A DNA stretch of 64,000 bases, from the NCBI GenBank assembly GCA_018268375.1, contig JAFDWS010000006.1, positions 62,001 through 126,000 of the forward strand. The letters run 5' to 3'. Source of the DNA: Armatimonadota bacterium (GTDB lineage: Bacteria > Armatimonadota > Fimbriimonadia > Fimbriimonadales > Fimbriimonadaceae). This document shows positions 46,486-56,079 of this stretch, in pieces. Position numbers and translations under genes: made by a program. The notes under the pieces were generated by a model, which worked only from the letters and a program-made list of their open reading frames with translations, made no database searches and had not been told where the DNA came from. Within the stretch, counting starts at the first letter, position 1. Every line of letters starts with the position of its first letter.

Positions 46486-46941
46486 CTTCGACCAGTCCTC
46501 TACTGAGGAGACGACGTCGTCGCTCACCTTCTCGACCGCTTTTTTCAGTACAGCATTGGTCATCCCTCGGTTCTCGGAGGGGATCGCCATCATCAAGTTG
46601 CCCTTTTCCGTCACGTAGAACTGCGACGGCTGAATCTTGAAGTTTCGCTTGAGCAAGCGTCCCGCCTTCTCATCCGCTGGCTTGTCGCCCAGGTACACGG
46701 TTAGCCAAATATAGTTGCCGCTCGCAGAGATTTCTGCGGCGATCGGGACGTCGTAGTTGTTTTTCGTGACCTTGACCTCCCACTTCTTGTCACTCAGTTC
46801 CTTGGGCTCGTAACCCATTTCCGTCAGCGCTTGCTTCAGCCGATCGGGCTCCCAATGATCGTCCGCCGCCGATTGTGCAGGCCGGACCACAAAGCAAGTT
46901 GCCAGGGCGACTACGCCCGCGGCCAAAAACCAGTTCCTCAT
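46483..46941 (-). CDS. Hypothetical exported protein
   Basis: The 152-residue protein has a signal peptide (LAAGVVALATCFVVRPAQS). The mature domain alternates strands and helices (DKKWEVKVTKNNYDVPIAAEI; YIWLTVYLG), a pattern that faintly recalls YbjN-like domains, but no function is assigned. A good Shine-Dalgarno site (AAGGAG) precedes the ATG, so this gene is not leaderless. It diverges from ppa. Confidence 0.65.
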   Translation of the reverse strand: MRNWFLAAGVVALATCFVVRPAQSAADDHWEPDRLKQALTEMGYEPKELSDKKWEVKVTKNNYDVPIAAEISASGNYIWLTVYLGDKPADEKAGRLLKRNFKIQPSQFYVTEKGNLMMAIPSENRGMTNAVLKKAVEKVSDDVVSSVEDWSK

Positions 46942-47001
46942 AGTGACTCCTTAAAGACGGATGATGTCCCCAAAAGGGACGGGCGCTCCTGTGGGTTCCG
47001 G

Positions 47002-47007
47002 TACCCT
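47002..47007 (+). promoter_or_regulatory. -10-like TACCCT, 6 bases before ppa start
   Basis: TACCCT (within GGTACCCT) ends 6 bases before the ATG at 47014 and selects this start over upstream in-frame ATGs. Confidence 0.5.
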
Positions 47008-47013
47008 CGGCTC

Positions 47014-47523
47014 ATGAGCCTCCTCAACGTCCCGATCGGTGACAAGTGCCCTCAAGAAGTCAACGTCATCATCGAGATCCCAAGGCTCAGCCAAAACAAG
47101 TACGAGATGGATCCCGATCTGGGGGTCATGCGGCTCGACCGGGTCCTCTACTCACCTCTCCACTATCCGGCCGACTACGGGTTTGTGCCCAAGACCAAGT
47201 ATCTTGACGGCGACCCTGTCGATGCCCTCGTCTTGATCTCCCGGCCGACCTTTCCTGGCGTCGTCGTGGACGCAAGGCCCGTGGGTGTCCTTGAGATGCG
47301 GGACGGCGGAAAGCCCGACGAAAAGGTGCTTTGTATAGCCACCCACGATCCAAGGTTCAACAAGCGTTACACAATGGCGGACATGAACCCGCACACGCTC
47401 GCCGAGATCGTCCACTTCTTCGAGGTGTACAAGGCCCTGGAGAACAAAGAAGTCGAAATCCTCGGTTGGCAGGACGTGGAAGTGGCCCACCGCATTTTGG
47501 AGCAGTACCGTACGGACCGGTGA
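47014..47523 (+). CDS. ppa: Inorganic pyrophosphatase (family I)
   Basis: Ppa hydrolyses pyrophosphate and drives biosynthetic reactions. The 169-residue protein contains NVIIEIPRLSQNKYE, YGFVPKTKYLDGDPVDALVL (cut here into its known DGDPVDALVL metal-binding signature) and HFFEVYKALE. The N-terminus MSLLNVPIGDKCP is normal for the family; the open frame upstream is antisense to the neighbouring gene. Confidence 0.96.
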   Translation: MSLLNVPIGDKCPQEVNVIIEIPRLSQNKYEMDPDLGVMRLDRVLYSPLHYPADYGFVPKTKYLDGDPVDALVLISRPTFPGVVVDARPVGVLEMRDGGKPDEKVLCIATHDPRFNKRYTMADMNPHTLAEIVHFFEVYKALENKEVEILGWQDVEVAHRILEQYRTDR

Positions 47524-47532
47524 CCTCGTGCC

Positions 47533-48924
47533 TCAAAGCTGGGCAAGGCGATAGAACAGGTGAGCGTAGATCCGGCTCATCTTGTAGAGGCTTTCCACAG
47601 CACACCGTTCGTCCGTCTCGTGTGCCTCGCCGTCCCCAGCCCAACCGGTTCCGATACTGACGGTGTTGGGAACTGCGCGTGCATACGTTCCTCCTCCCAT
47701 GGTGCCCGGCTCCTTGGTATCACCGGTCTCCTGGCGGTACACGTCGCAGATCGTCTTCACCAAGGGATGTTCGAGTGGAAAATAGAGAGGCTTTGAGTCA
47801 GAGAACGAGAAGATCGAGAAGCCGGGGGCAAGCTTCTCCAAATGGGCTTTGCACGTTGCCCGCAGGTCGTCGCCCTTCCAAGTGACCGGATACCGGACGT
47901 TCACGGTCATCCGCAAGCGGCCTTCGACCGTCCGGACGATCCCCAGGTTGGCCGTTAGCGACCCGCTTTCCTTGTCAGACCCGGCAATACCGAGCCCATC
48001 GCCCCCTATGTGCCCGACCTCCATCAATTCCACATACTGCTCTTGAACGCTCACCGGTGCTATCTCTTTCAAGAAGCGCAAGGCCCGGGTGGCAGCGTTG
48101 TCCCCACCCATCGGAAACGCGCCGTGGGCGGCCTTGCCGATCGCTTGGATGTTCAAGACGTCCCCTTGCCATTCGGCCGTGAGGTTCCTGTCCCAAGCCG
48201 CAGCGACCTTTTCTTCGACCTCTGCCCTTGCGGCTGCGGAAACTCTTGCCCGAGCCCGGCAACTGTCGATCACGATGTTCGGCCGTTGCCCCCCGTCGAC
48301 CTCTAAAAGCTCAAGGTCGCCTTGAATGAGTTCGCGGTCGATCACAAAGTTTGCAATCCCTTTTTCGCCGTGGATGCAGGGCCAGCCTGAATCTGGAGCG
48401 ACGCCATAGGTTGGCGCTTCCTCCGTCTCCATGTACCGCTCCACACACTTAAACCCAGACTCCTCGTTGCAGCCAAAGACAGACCGCATCCGGGCTCCGA
48501 TTTCCGGTACGACCGCTTGAATGGCCTTCATCGCGTAGAAGCTGGCCATCGTTGGGCCCTTGTCGTCTACAGCGCCCCTCGCGTAGACGTAGCCTTCGTC
48601 AACCTCTGCTCCAAAGGGCTCGTGCTTCCAACCGGGCCCGACGGGAACAACGTCCACGTGGCCAAGCGTCATGACCATCTTGTCTCCCTTGCCGAACTCC
48701 GCCCAACCTGCGTACCCTTCGAGATCCTTGGTCGTCATCCCGCTCTCCTGGGAGAGTCGGAGCATCAAATCAAGGGCGGCCCGGTTTGCCTTGCCAAATG
48801 GAGCGTTTTGCTCGGCGTCGTCCTCGATCGACGGGATTCTCAGAAGTGCCTGATAGTCTTGGAGGAGGTCGGCTTGATGCTCTTTGAGCCAAGCGTAAAG
48901 GGCACTCACAACAGGGTCAGACAT
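47533..48924 (-). CDS. M20 family dipeptidase (PepV-like)
   Basis: The 463-residue metallopeptidase has MVMTLGHVDVVP with the first zinc histidine and aspartate, YARGAVDDKGP with the bridging aspartate, and FGCNEESGFKC with the catalytic glutamate. The order and length match Sapep/PepV dipeptidases. It should cleave dipeptides in the cytoplasm. It converges on ppa and has a TACTCT element 8 bases before its ATG. Confidence 0.92.
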   Translation of the reverse strand: MSDPVVSALYAWLKEHQADLLQDYQALLRIPSIEDDAEQNAPFGKANRAALDLMLRLSQESGMTTKDLEGYAGWAEFGKGDKMVMTLGHVDVVPVGPGWKHEPFGAEVDEGYVYARGAVDDKGPTMASFYAMKAIQAVVPEIGARMRSVFGCNEESGFKCVERYMETEEAPTYGVAPDSGWPCIHGEKGIANFVIDRELIQGDLELLEVDGGQRPNIVIDSCRARARVSAAARAEVEEKVAAAWDRNLTAEWQGDVLNIQAIGKAAHGAFPMGGDNAATRALRFLKEIAPVSVQEQYVELMEVGHIGGDGLGIAGSDKESGSLTANLGIVRTVEGRLRMTVNVRYPVTWKGDDLRATCKAHLEKLAPGFSIFSFSDSKPLYFPLEHPLVKTICDVYRQETGDTKEPGTMGGGTYARAVPNTVSIGTGWAGDGEAHETDERCAVESLYKMSRIYAHLFYRLAQL

Positions 48925-48932
48925 GAACCTCT

Positions 48933-48938
48933 AGAGTA
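48933..48938 (-). promoter_or_regulatory. -10-like TACTCT, 8 bases before dipeptidase start
   Basis: On the minus strand TACTCT ends 8 bases before the ATG at 48924. AGAGG in the spacer could serve as a weak ribosome site, so this case is less certain. Confidence 0.4.
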
Positions 48939-49072
48939 CCTTTGGGTGACAGTCGACGGGCGACGGCCCGGGCGGCGGTTGGGCCATCGAACCCGTCAAT
49001 ACCAGGCTTTCCGTTTGGCTTCTCTAATACCACTGACAGCCCTACCGGTATTGCCTGCCAGAATTGTGGACA

Positions 49073-50227
49073 GTGTTCAAGGAGGCGGCCGCAAGGTTCA
49101 ACGAAAGGTACGGCAGACCACCGGAATGGATCGCCCACGGGCCTGGGCGGGTCAACCTGATCGGCGAGCACACGGACTACAACGACGGCTTTGTCTTCCC
49201 TGCAGCCATCGACTACGGCGTGACTGTCTTGGCCGCGGCCGCTCCTCAATCAAGGCTGTGGTCGGGCGTGCGCGGCGAGGGCGAGAGCTTTGATGCGGAC
49301 ATTGTGAGCCCACCCTTGCTGAACGGTTGGGCAAGGTATCCGGCCGGGGTCGCGGCGGAGTTGCGGGAGAGCGGGTCGCTTCCCAACTTCGATTTTCTGG
49401 TGGAGTCGAACTTGCCTACGGGCAGCGGCCTCAGCAGCAGTGCCGCCATCGAGCTTGCCTTCGCTACCCTGTGGAACGGCTCGGCGGGCCTCGGACTGAC
49501 GAACAAGGAGCTTGCGCTCCTGTGCCAAAGAGCGGAGAACGTCCACGTTGGCTTGGCCTGCGGAATCATGGATCAGATGGCGAGCGCTATGGGGCGAGAA
49601 GGCGCCGCAATGTTCCTGGATACCCGAAGTCTGGAGATCCAGTACGCGAGCATTCCGGACGGGCTCAAGATCGTCGTCTGCGACACGGGGAAGAAGCGCG
49701 AATTGACCTCTTCGGCCTACAACGAAAGGCGGGCGCAGTGCGCCGAAGCAGCCCGCATATTGGGGGTTCGGAGCCTGCGCGACGCCTCGCTTATCGGCCT
49801 AGAGTCGAACAAACCGAAGCTAGACGACGTTATCTATCGTAGAGCGTTGCACGTTTTGACCGAAAACGAACGGTGCGGCGCTTTCCGGACGGCTCTTGAG
49901 CAGGGAGAAGCCAGCCTCCTCGGGAATTTGCTGGCGGCCTCGCACGAGAGCCTTCGGAACAATTACGAGGTGAGTTGCATCGAACTAGACAACATGGTAC
50001 GAGCCGCGAAGGAATCTCCTGGCTGCATTGGAGCCCGGATGACCGGAGCAGGGTTTGGCGGGGCATGTGTCGCCCTTGTGGAAGAACAAATGGTTGACGG
50101 ATTCGTCGCCCAAGCCCAAGTTCGATATCAAGACTCCGTGCCCGGCCTGACGCCCACCTTCCTGGTGTGCCAGGCGGCAAACGGGGCATTTTGCGAAAAA
50201 ACTGGACAGACCATCTCAAATCCTTAG
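49073..50227 (+). CDS. galK: Galactokinase
   Basis: GalK phosphorylates galactose at C1, the first step of the Leloir pathway. The ~384-residue protein has GPGRVNLIGEHTDYNDG (substrate binding), LPTGSGLSSSAAIELA (ATP loop) and MTGAGFGGACVALV. The start is unresolved: GTG 49073 follows CAGAAT by 8 bases, while a TTG at 49064 would add three residues. No other Leloir gene is adjacent. Confidence 0.94.
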   Translation: MFKEAAARFNERYGRPPEWIAHGPGRVNLIGEHTDYNDGFVFPAAIDYGVTVLAAAAPQSRLWSGVRGEGESFDADIVSPPLLNGWARYPAGVAAELRESGSLPNFDFLVESNLPTGSGLSSSAAIELAFATLWNGSAGLGLTNKELALLCQRAENVHVGLACGIMDQMASAMGREGAAMFLDTRSLEIQYASIPDGLKIVVCDTGKKRELTSSAYNERRAQCAEAARILGVRSLRDASLIGLESNKPKLDDVIYRRALHVLTENERCGAFRTALEQGEASLLGNLLAASHESLRNNYEVSCIELDNMVRAAKESPGCIGARMTGAGFGGACVALVEEQMVDGFVAQAQVRYQDSVPGLTPTFLVCQAANGAFCEKTGQTISNP

Positions 50228-50285
50228 AACGACATGGAAAGACACTGACAGGCGGCTAACGAGAAATCGAAGCGAGGGATGGGTT

Positions 50286-50561
50286 ATGGCAATGCCAGGA
50301 ACGAGCAGATCTAGTGAATCACCCCGCGGTGTAAGGCTCACACCGACGGAGGTCAAAGTCTTGAGCCTCATCGCACAGGGACACAGCAGCCAAGAAGCTG
50401 CAGACCGGATGGTCGTGTCAAAAAGGACGGTCGACTTCCACCTGGCTAATATCTATCAGAAGCTCCAGGTGAACAATCGGGTCCAGGCCCTTCGCGCGGC
50501 AACGCGCCTTGGCCTCATCCCGTTCGAGCCGTTCTTCGGCCATACCCAGGGCGAGTCTTAA
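50286..50561 (+). CDS. LuxR/GerE-type HTH protein without receiver domain
   Basis: The 91-residue protein is almost only a GerE helix-turn-helix: LTPTEVKVLSLIAQGHSSQEAADRMVVSKRTVDFHLANIYQKL in the standard order (shown here as separated motifs LTPTEVKVL, AQGHSSQEAAD and VSKRTVDFHLANIY). No receiver or ligand domain is present and no partner gene adjoins it. It probably regulates transcription by itself or with a partner elsewhere. GAGGGAT precedes the ATG. A strong terminator follows. Confidence 0.88.
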   Translation: MAMPGTSRSSESPRGVRLTPTEVKVLSLIAQGHSSQEAADRMVVSKRTVDFHLANIYQKLQVNNRVQALRAATRLGLIPFEPFFGHTQGES

Positions 50562-50585
50562 GTCCGCCGCTGGTAACAGAATTGG

Positions 50586-50613
50586 AAGCCCTCCGGCCAA
50601 TGGCCGGGGGCTT
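50586..50613 (+). terminator. Rho-independent terminator
   Basis: AAGCCCTCCGGCCA and TGGCCGGGGGCTT pair with one bulge and are followed by a T-rich stretch (TCATGTTTTTTC). It ends the HTH gene and faces the ogg stop at 50624. Confidence 0.85.
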
Positions 50614-50623
50614 TCATGTTTTT

Positions 50624-51505
50624 TCATGGCCTGCGAGTGCGCCAATTGAGCAGGTTCGCGTAGAACAGGAACTGGTGAGCCCAGCCTGCCAATCTCCCAA
50701 ACTTCTCTCGGAACAGGTCCCCGACCGCCCGATACTTGGAGGCCGTGAGGTTCGTTCCTGCCCAGTCGGGGAAGTACAAGCGAGTCGCCGCTTGCCAAAC
50801 GTGGGTGTCCACTGGCACTGCCTCGCCGTGGTTCAAGCCGAAGAGGCAGATGCAGTCCGCCAATTTCGGACCGACCCCTTTGATCTCCAGCATGGCATCG
50901 CGTGCCTCGCTGTAGGGCAGTCTCTCCAATTCAAGGAACCACGACGAGCCACCTCGCTCGACGACATCTCTTGCCGCACTGGGGATCGTGGCCGCGCGAT
51001 ATCCAAACCCCCTGGATCTGAGCTCCGCCTCTGGGATCGAGGCAATTGCCTCAACGGAAGGGAAGGCGTGACCGGCTGGTGCTCCGCTTTGGGCATAGAG
51101 CTCCCGGCCGTAAGCAGCCAGCTTCTCGACCATCGACTTGATCCGGGGCAAATGGTTGTTGGAGCTACAAAGGAAGCTGAAGAAGACCTCGACAGGGTCG
51201 GATGGGCGCATCCAGCGCAGACCAGGAAGAAGATCCATGTGGGCTGCCAGCTTGGGGTCCGCCCGCCGAACCTGGCGCTCCGCAAGCACCCAGTCTTCAC
51301 CGATCCTGAACAACCGTTGAAAGTCCTCGGGCGAACCGCCGGACACATCCAAGGAGCCATCGTGCTGGACGATCGTCCACTCCTGGGCTCCGTCGACGCC
51401 GCCGACAGCACCGTCGCCGAGGTCCCTCCAACGGAAAACCTGGCCGCACATGACGCTCAGTCGGACGTCCAATTGAGTCTGAGCCACCTGGAGCCTAAAG
51501 GCCAT
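50624..51505 (-). CDS. ogg: 8-oxoguanine DNA glycosylase/AP lyase
   Basis: The 293-residue protein is an OGG1-type HhH-GPD glycosylase that removes 8-oxoguanine opposite cytosine. GVGPKLADCICLFGLN holds catalytic Lys214 and PVDTHVW catalytic Asp233, matching human K249/D268. The ATG at 51505 begins 1 base after the ligA stop, so the two repair genes form an operon. The open frame upstream of this ATG lies inside ligA. Confidence 0.93.
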   Translation of the reverse strand: MAFRLQVAQTQLDVRLSVMCGQVFRWRDLGDGAVGGVDGAQEWTIVQHDGSLDVSGGSPEDFQRLFRIGEDWVLAERQVRRADPKLAAHMDLLPGLRWMRPSDPVEVFFSFLCSSNNHLPRIKSMVEKLAAYGRELYAQSGAPAGHAFPSVEAIASIPEAELRSRGFGYRAATIPSAARDVVERGGSSWFLELERLPYSEARDAMLEIKGVGPKLADCICLFGLNHGEAVPVDTHVWQAATRLYFPDWAGTNLTASKYRAVGDLFREKFGRLAGWAHQFLFYANLLNWRTRRP

Positions 51506-51506
51506 G

Positions 51507-53534
<2,028 letters not shown>

Positions 53535-53616
53535 CCGGTTCGGTGGCCGCCAGGTCAGTGTGCCTGGTCGGGACGCCGGGGAGTCTGGGGCCATAGAGTA
53601 GAATGTCCGTCCTTAA

Positions 53617-53692
53617 GGCGCCGTGCCCAAGTGGTTAAGGGAAGGGTCTGCAAAACCCTCATTCAGCAGTTCGAATCTGCTCGGCGCCTCCA
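53617..53692 (+). tRNA. tRNA-Cys (GCA)
   Basis: The acceptor stem pairs GGCGCCG with CGGCGCC, the anticodon stem pairs AGGGT with ACCCT around the loop CTGCAAA, and the T arm pairs AGCAG with CTGCT around TTCGAAT. The anticodon GCA is at 53650-53652. The discriminator base is U (53689), the identity base for cysteine, and CCA is encoded at 53690-53692. TAGAAT about 12 bases upstream is a possible -10. Confidence 0.97.
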
Positions 53693-53716
53693 ATCTTCCT
53701 CCCGCCGGGACCTCCG

Positions 53717-53732
53717 TGCAAAAAAAATTGCA
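53717..53732. promoter_or_regulatory. Putative BlaI operator 1
   Basis: TGCAAAAAAAATTGCA has 5-bp palindromic arms TGCAA/TTGCA around six A/T bases. It is repeated exactly 31 bases downstream in the same arrangement. Confidence 0.6.
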
Positions 53733-53747
53733 GATTTGGGACACCTG

Positions 53748-53763
53748 TGCAATAATTTTTGCA
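53748..53763. promoter_or_regulatory. Putative BlaI operator 2, touching the start codon
   Basis: TGCAATAATTTTTGCA has the same TGCAA-N6-TTGCA arms as operator 1. Its last base is the A of the blaI ATG, and it includes AATAAT, a possible -10. Repressor bound here would block both promoter and start. Confidence 0.6.
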
Positions 53764-54161
53764 TGAGCACCGAGCAGGGCCCCCTGACATCTCTGAGCAA
53801 GCGGGAGCGACAGGTCATGGACGTGCTCTTCCGTCTGGGCCAAGCGACGGTAGGGGAGGTGCAGTCGGCTTTGGCCGCGAGCCTGAACTACAACGCCGTC
53901 CGCGGCATGCTTCGCGTACTGACCGAAAAGGGGTTAATCGGATATCGCCAAGACGGCGTCCGCTATGTTTATCACGCTCTGGTACCTAAGGATGAGGCAG
54001 CCGAGTCGGCCCTTGCCGGCTTGGTCCAGACCTTCTTTGAAGGCTCCGTCGAGCAAGCGGTCGCGACCCTGCTCTCGAAGGGCGAGAGGAACCTGACGTC
54101 CGAGGAGCTTGACCGGCTTGCGGCCTTGATCGACCAGGCCCGTAAGGAGCGCGGACGATGA
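53763..54161 (+). CDS. BlaI/MecI family transcriptional repressor
   Basis: The 132-residue protein has the winged helix of the BlaI/MecI family (LTSLSKRERQVMDVLFRLGQ with DNA-recognition part NYNAVRGMLRVLTEKG) and a C-terminal dimerisation domain (LTSEELDRLAALIDQARK). It should repress its own operon through the two palindromes just upstream and be released by BlaR1-type proteolysis. The frame is open for ~500 codons upstream, but that part is antisense to ligA. It overlaps the next gene by ATGA. Confidence 0.93.
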   Translation: MSTEQGPLTSLSKRERQVMDVLFRLGQATVGEVQSALAASLNYNAVRGMLRVLTEKGLIGYRQDGVRYVYHALVPKDEAAESALAGLVQTFFEGSVEQAVATLLSKGERNLTSEELDRLAALIDQARKERGR

Positions 54162-56011
54162 CGGAAATGCTGACTCTGCTCCTTGCAGCTTCAAAGGTGA
54201 CCGCGATCCTTTGCGCGGGAACAGTCACTTTCTTGCTCGTGCGCACCAAAGCGGCGTCGGCTCGCCACGCTGTCCTCGCCGTCACGTTTCTCTTGTGCCC
54301 GGTCGTCCTCTTGGTCGGCCCTGCGGTACCGAATTGGCAGATTCCGGTTGCGACAGACCGTCCCGCGATCGTTGGACCCGCGGCCCTGGAGGCAGCCGCC
54401 TTGCCAGCCGCCCAGCCGACGATTGATCCTTGGGCTGTCGGCTTTGGACTTTGGGCGGGAATCGCCACCCTGCTTCTTCTCAGGATCGGGGCTGCTGTCC
54501 TCATCGCCGCCGTCAGGAGAAAGTCAGAGCCGTCGCGCGAACTTCAATTCGAGGCATTGTCGGCGGCAAGAAGCTTGGGCGTAACGCAGCCCGTGTCCCT
54601 AAAGATCGGACAGGTTCCGTGCCCCTTGACGTACGGCCTTTTCCGGCACAGCGTTGTCGTTCCGCCCGACTTCGCTGACTGGCCGCTTGAGCGGAGGACG
54701 TCCGTCTTTCGACATGAGGCGGCCCACATGAAACGATTTGACTGCGCATGGACGATCTTTGCGAACGTCGTCTGCGCGGTCCTTTGGTGTCACCCGCTGG
54801 TCTGGCTCCTCGCACGCGCAATGAGGAACGAAGCCGAGCTGGCGGCGGACGAAAGGGTGGTCGCCTCGGGTGTGTCGGCGACGGACTACGCCGACCACCT
54901 TGTGGCGATTGCCCGCCTTCTCAACAAACCTCGGGGGTTGGTCCGCTCCCATGGAGTCACAATCATGAGCAACAATAACCTTGAGACTCGCGTACGGCGG
55001 GTTCTTGGCGGCAAGCGGAGCGGCGTTACGACGGTAGGTTCTTTGAGCCTTGTCCTCGTCTCGGCGCTCGCGACCGTGATGGTGGCGGGAGCGAACCTGC
55101 GACCACAAGACCAGGAACCCCAGGCCACGACTATTGAGACAGCCGCCCAGGATGCGGCTCCGGCCAGTGCCCCGGTGGCGGCGGGAGGCCCGGCGGAAGG
55201 AGCAGCCGCACCGATCGCAGTCGCCCAGGCATCGGCCCAAGACCGAAAGGTGGCGAAAGCCGAATTGGCTGTTGCCCGCGCTAGGAAGAGGCTGGCCGAT
55301 GCGGAGGGCAGGCTGGCCGCAGTCCGGGGGAGATCGCTTCGGAGCGCTCGCGCGCCAAGAGCGTCAAGGGGGCAGGCCGTGACAGTGCCGATGGAAGCGC
55401 CCGTGGCCCCACAGGCGGGCGGCGCCGTTGAGCTCCCTGCCACAACGGCAGCACCGGCTGGCGTCCCTTCCGCAGGTGGCTGGGCAACGGGAGCAGCGGC
55501 GGCACCGCTCGGCACAGCTGTCGAGCAACCAGCTCAGCCAGGTAAGGCTCAGACGGCCGCCCCGGGCCGACCCGTCCGCGCAACCTACACGGTCAGGCCT
55601 GTGGTCACGGGTCAACTTGGCGGCGCGTCGCCTCGTGTAGTCAGAACTCCAAGAGCCCAACTCGGCGGCCAAGTTGTAGTCGCTCCCCAAGTGGCCGCTC
55701 CGATGGAGCGCGGGCGGACGCAAGTCACCTTGAGTCCCGCCGGCCAGGTCGCGATCGCTAGAAGCGCCGGATCCGCCCCGCGGTATGTCACGACGACCGC
55801 CCGGGGAGCACAGGTGGCGGGTACCGCGACAATTGTGCGATCGCAAAACCTTGCTCCAAGGTACACGACGAGGGTCCGCCTCACTGGTGAGGCGAAGCTG
55901 GCTCGCGCGCCCAAGGGCGCCCGCAGGAACGTCCGGATCGAGCGGAGCGCCACAGCGCGACCGTCGAGCGACGAGACCCCGGCTTCGATCGCACCACTCG
56001 ATCGACCTTAG
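54158..56011 (+). CDS. BlaR1-like M56 membrane metalloprotease with novel C-terminal region
   Basis: The 617-residue protein has membrane helices at ~7-28, 38-55, 96-118 and ~290-311. The M56 zinc motif HEAAH is at 186-190 with NEAELAADERV at 224-234. In BlaR1 such proteases cleave BlaI upon signal. The part after 311 is not a penicillin-binding domain; it is Ala/Pro/Arg-rich with a coiled coil (DRKVAKAELAVARARKRLADA) and repeated APRYVTT/APRYTT-type segments. The signal is therefore unknown. ATGA overlap couples it to the repressor. Confidence 0.9.
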   Translation: MTEMLTLLLAASKVTAILCAGTVTFLLVRTKAASARHAVLAVTFLLCPVVLLVGPAVPNWQIPVATDRPAIVGPAALEAAALPAAQPTIDPWAVGFGLWAGIATLLLLRIGAAVLIAAVRRKSEPSRELQFEALSAARSLGVTQPVSLKIGQVPCPLTYGLFRHSVVVPPDFADWPLERRTSVFRHEAAHMKRFDCAWTIFANVVCAVLWCHPLVWLLARAMRNEAELAADERVVASGVSATDYADHLVAIARLLNKPRGLVRSHGVTIMSNNNLETRVRRVLGGKRSGVTTVGSLSLVLVSALATVMVAGANLRPQDQEPQATTIETAAQDAAPASAPVAAGGPAEGAAAPIAVAQASAQDRKVAKAELAVARARKRLADAEGRLAAVRGRSLRSARAPRASRGQAVTVPMEAPVAPQAGGAVELPATTAAPAGVPSAGGWATGAAAAPLGTAVEQPAQPGKAQTAAPGRPVRATYTVRPVVTGQLGGASPRVVRTPRAQLGGQVVVAPQVAAPMERGRTQVTLSPAGQVAIARSAGSAPRYVTTTARGAQVAGTATIVRSQNLAPRYTTRVRLTGEAKLARAPKGARRNVRIERSATARPSSDETPASIAPLDRP

Positions 56012-56038
56012 CATTCAACGCAACCTCTGAAACGTGCG

Positions 56039-56058
56039 GGGCGCCCTTCGGGGCGCCC
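56039..56058 (+). terminator. UUCG-tetraloop hairpin after blaR1-like gene
   Basis: GGGCGCCC-TTCG-GGGCGCCC forms a perfect 8-bp GC stem closed by a UUCG tetraloop. No T-run follows, so termination is possible but not certain. It lies 27 bases after the stop. Confidence 0.6.
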
Positions 56059-56064
56059 GCGGCC

Positions 56065-56070
56065 TATACT
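56065..56070 (+). promoter_or_regulatory. -10-like TATACT, 9 bases before start
   Basis: TATACT ends 9 bases before the ATG of the BTAD/NB-ARC gene, allowing at most a few bases of leader. Confidence 0.45.
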
Positions 56071-56079
56071 GTCTGTTAG

